Shown here one piece after another: positions 63,618 to 64,000 of a stretch of DNA of 64,000 nt. Origin of the DNA: Caulobacterales bacterium (GTDB taxonomy: Bacteria > Pseudomonadota > Alphaproteobacteria > Caulobacterales > Parvularculaceae); NCBI GenBank assembly GCA_020638525.1, contig JACKIL010000008.1:1-64000 (forward strand), in the 5' to 3' direction. Both the position numbers and the translations under genes were made by a program. Numbering within the stretch: position 1 is the first letter of the stretch; each line of letters starts with the position of its first letter. The notes beneath the pieces were generated by a model. That model was given only the letters and a program-made list of their open reading frames with translations. It searched no databases and was not told where the DNA came from.

Positions 63618-63750
63618 CGTAATTTCTGGCCCGGTCACCAGTTCCGCCCCCCCGGCTCCATTCCTAAAGGCGCGCAAACGCCCCCACGCCCCATGCAAGA
63701 GCGCGGCCCGAGGCCACAGTCTTAATTTGGGTCGCCCGTCTTAGGAAGAG

Positions 63751-64000
63751 TTAGGAAGCCTTGGAGAGGTCGCGCTTCACTTTGAGCGCGCGCGGCGAAA
63801 GAGCGTCGTCTTTCGCTTTGCCAAGGAACGCGTCGAGACCGCCGACATGGTCGATCGTGCGCAGCGCCGCCGCCGTGATGCGGAAGCGGAACCCGCGGCC
63901 AAGCTTGTCGCTGTGCAGCGTGACATTGCACAGGTTCGGCAGGAAGCGGCGCTTCGTCTTGTTATTGGCGTGGGACACGTTATGCCCCGTCATCGGGCCA
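63751..64000 (-). CDS. rpmB: 50S ribosomal protein L28 (5' truncated by window end)
   Basis: The visible 82 residues read GPMTGHNVSHANNKTKRRFLPNL then VTLHSDKLGRGFRFRITAAALRTIDHVGGLDAFL, ending LSPRALKVKRDLSKAS. This is unmistakably L28, missing only about 14-15 N-terminal residues beyond base 64000. L28 binds 23S rRNA in the large subunit. No intrinsic terminator is evident in the 133 bases downstream. Confidence 0.97.
   Translation of the reverse strand, partial: GPMTGHNVSHANNKTKRRFLPNLCNVTLHSDKLGRGFRFRITAAALRTIDHVGGLDAFLGKAKDDALSPRALKVKRDLSKAS

Overview
The window is a GC-rich (roughly 60-65% by eye), gene-dense stretch of a Gram-negative chromosome. Gene content and order fit an alphaproteobacterium: divergent recG / sdhE-mfd, an rlpA-dacA-tmk-holB-tatD-MBL run, a SqrR/BigR-type ArsR repressor beside sulfide:quinone oxidoreductase, two TonB receptors, and a perfect parS palindrome. 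The family could be Parvularculaceae or Hyphomonadaceae, but that is a guess from general look, not a search result. About 50 protein genes, one tRNA and a truncated tRNA copy are supported. There is no prophage, insertion sequence or CRISPR array; the mobile-looking material is limited to palindromic intergenic elements and the tRNA scar.

Region by region. 1-1.6 kb: 3' part of a PQQ alcohol dehydrogenase with a cytochrome c tail, then a GlcG/HbpS protein. 1.6-5.5 kb: a PEGA lipoprotein and a minus-strand sulfur amino-acid operon (cysK-sseA-GNAT-metC). 5.6-9.0 kb: a secreted protein, cyclopropane fatty acid synthase and photolyase. 9.1-14.6 kb: envelope sugar genes (kdsD, kdsA, galU), a DUF3089 protein that lacks its nucleophile, and a DUF502 membrane protein. 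14.6-22 kb: recG, sdhE, mfd and a degenerate GGDEF protein. 22-25.6 kb: a TPR/VanY peptidase, a histidine phosphatase and an unknown membrane protein. 25.6-30 kb: tRNA-Ser with a 3'-end remnant, an AraC regulator, and a TonB receptor with an unknown periplasmic partner.

30.4-36.2 kb: rlpA followed by the dacA-tmk-holB-tatD-MBL operon, ending at parS. A 142-bp palindromic element lies between holB and tatD, where many relatives carry metG. 36.5-46.5 kb: sulfotransferase, S33 hydrolase, a PiuA/PiuC-like iron uptake pair with Fur-like boxes, a methyltransferase, a penicillin-type acylase and alkaline phosphatase. 46.7-53.7 kb: the most system-like island. It encodes sulfide:quinone oxidoreductase, a two-cysteine ArsR repressor with an ATATTC-N8-GAATAT operator over its own -10, and DUF2892. 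These are followed co-directionally by an MMPL transporter, a LolA-like protein and an outer-membrane beta-barrel. 53.9-58.2 kb: an RND efflux pump. 58.3-64 kb: ilvE with a clear terminator, proB-proA-mazG, a VUT-family membrane protein, and the start-truncated rpmB.

Three themes stand out: sulfur handling (cysteine and methionine enzymes, sulfurtransferase, sulfide oxidation and sensing), envelope biogenesis and transport (Kdo, PBP, RlpA, MMPL/LolA-like, RND), and TonB-dependent uptake. All functional calls come from reading motifs in the sequence; no database search was run.
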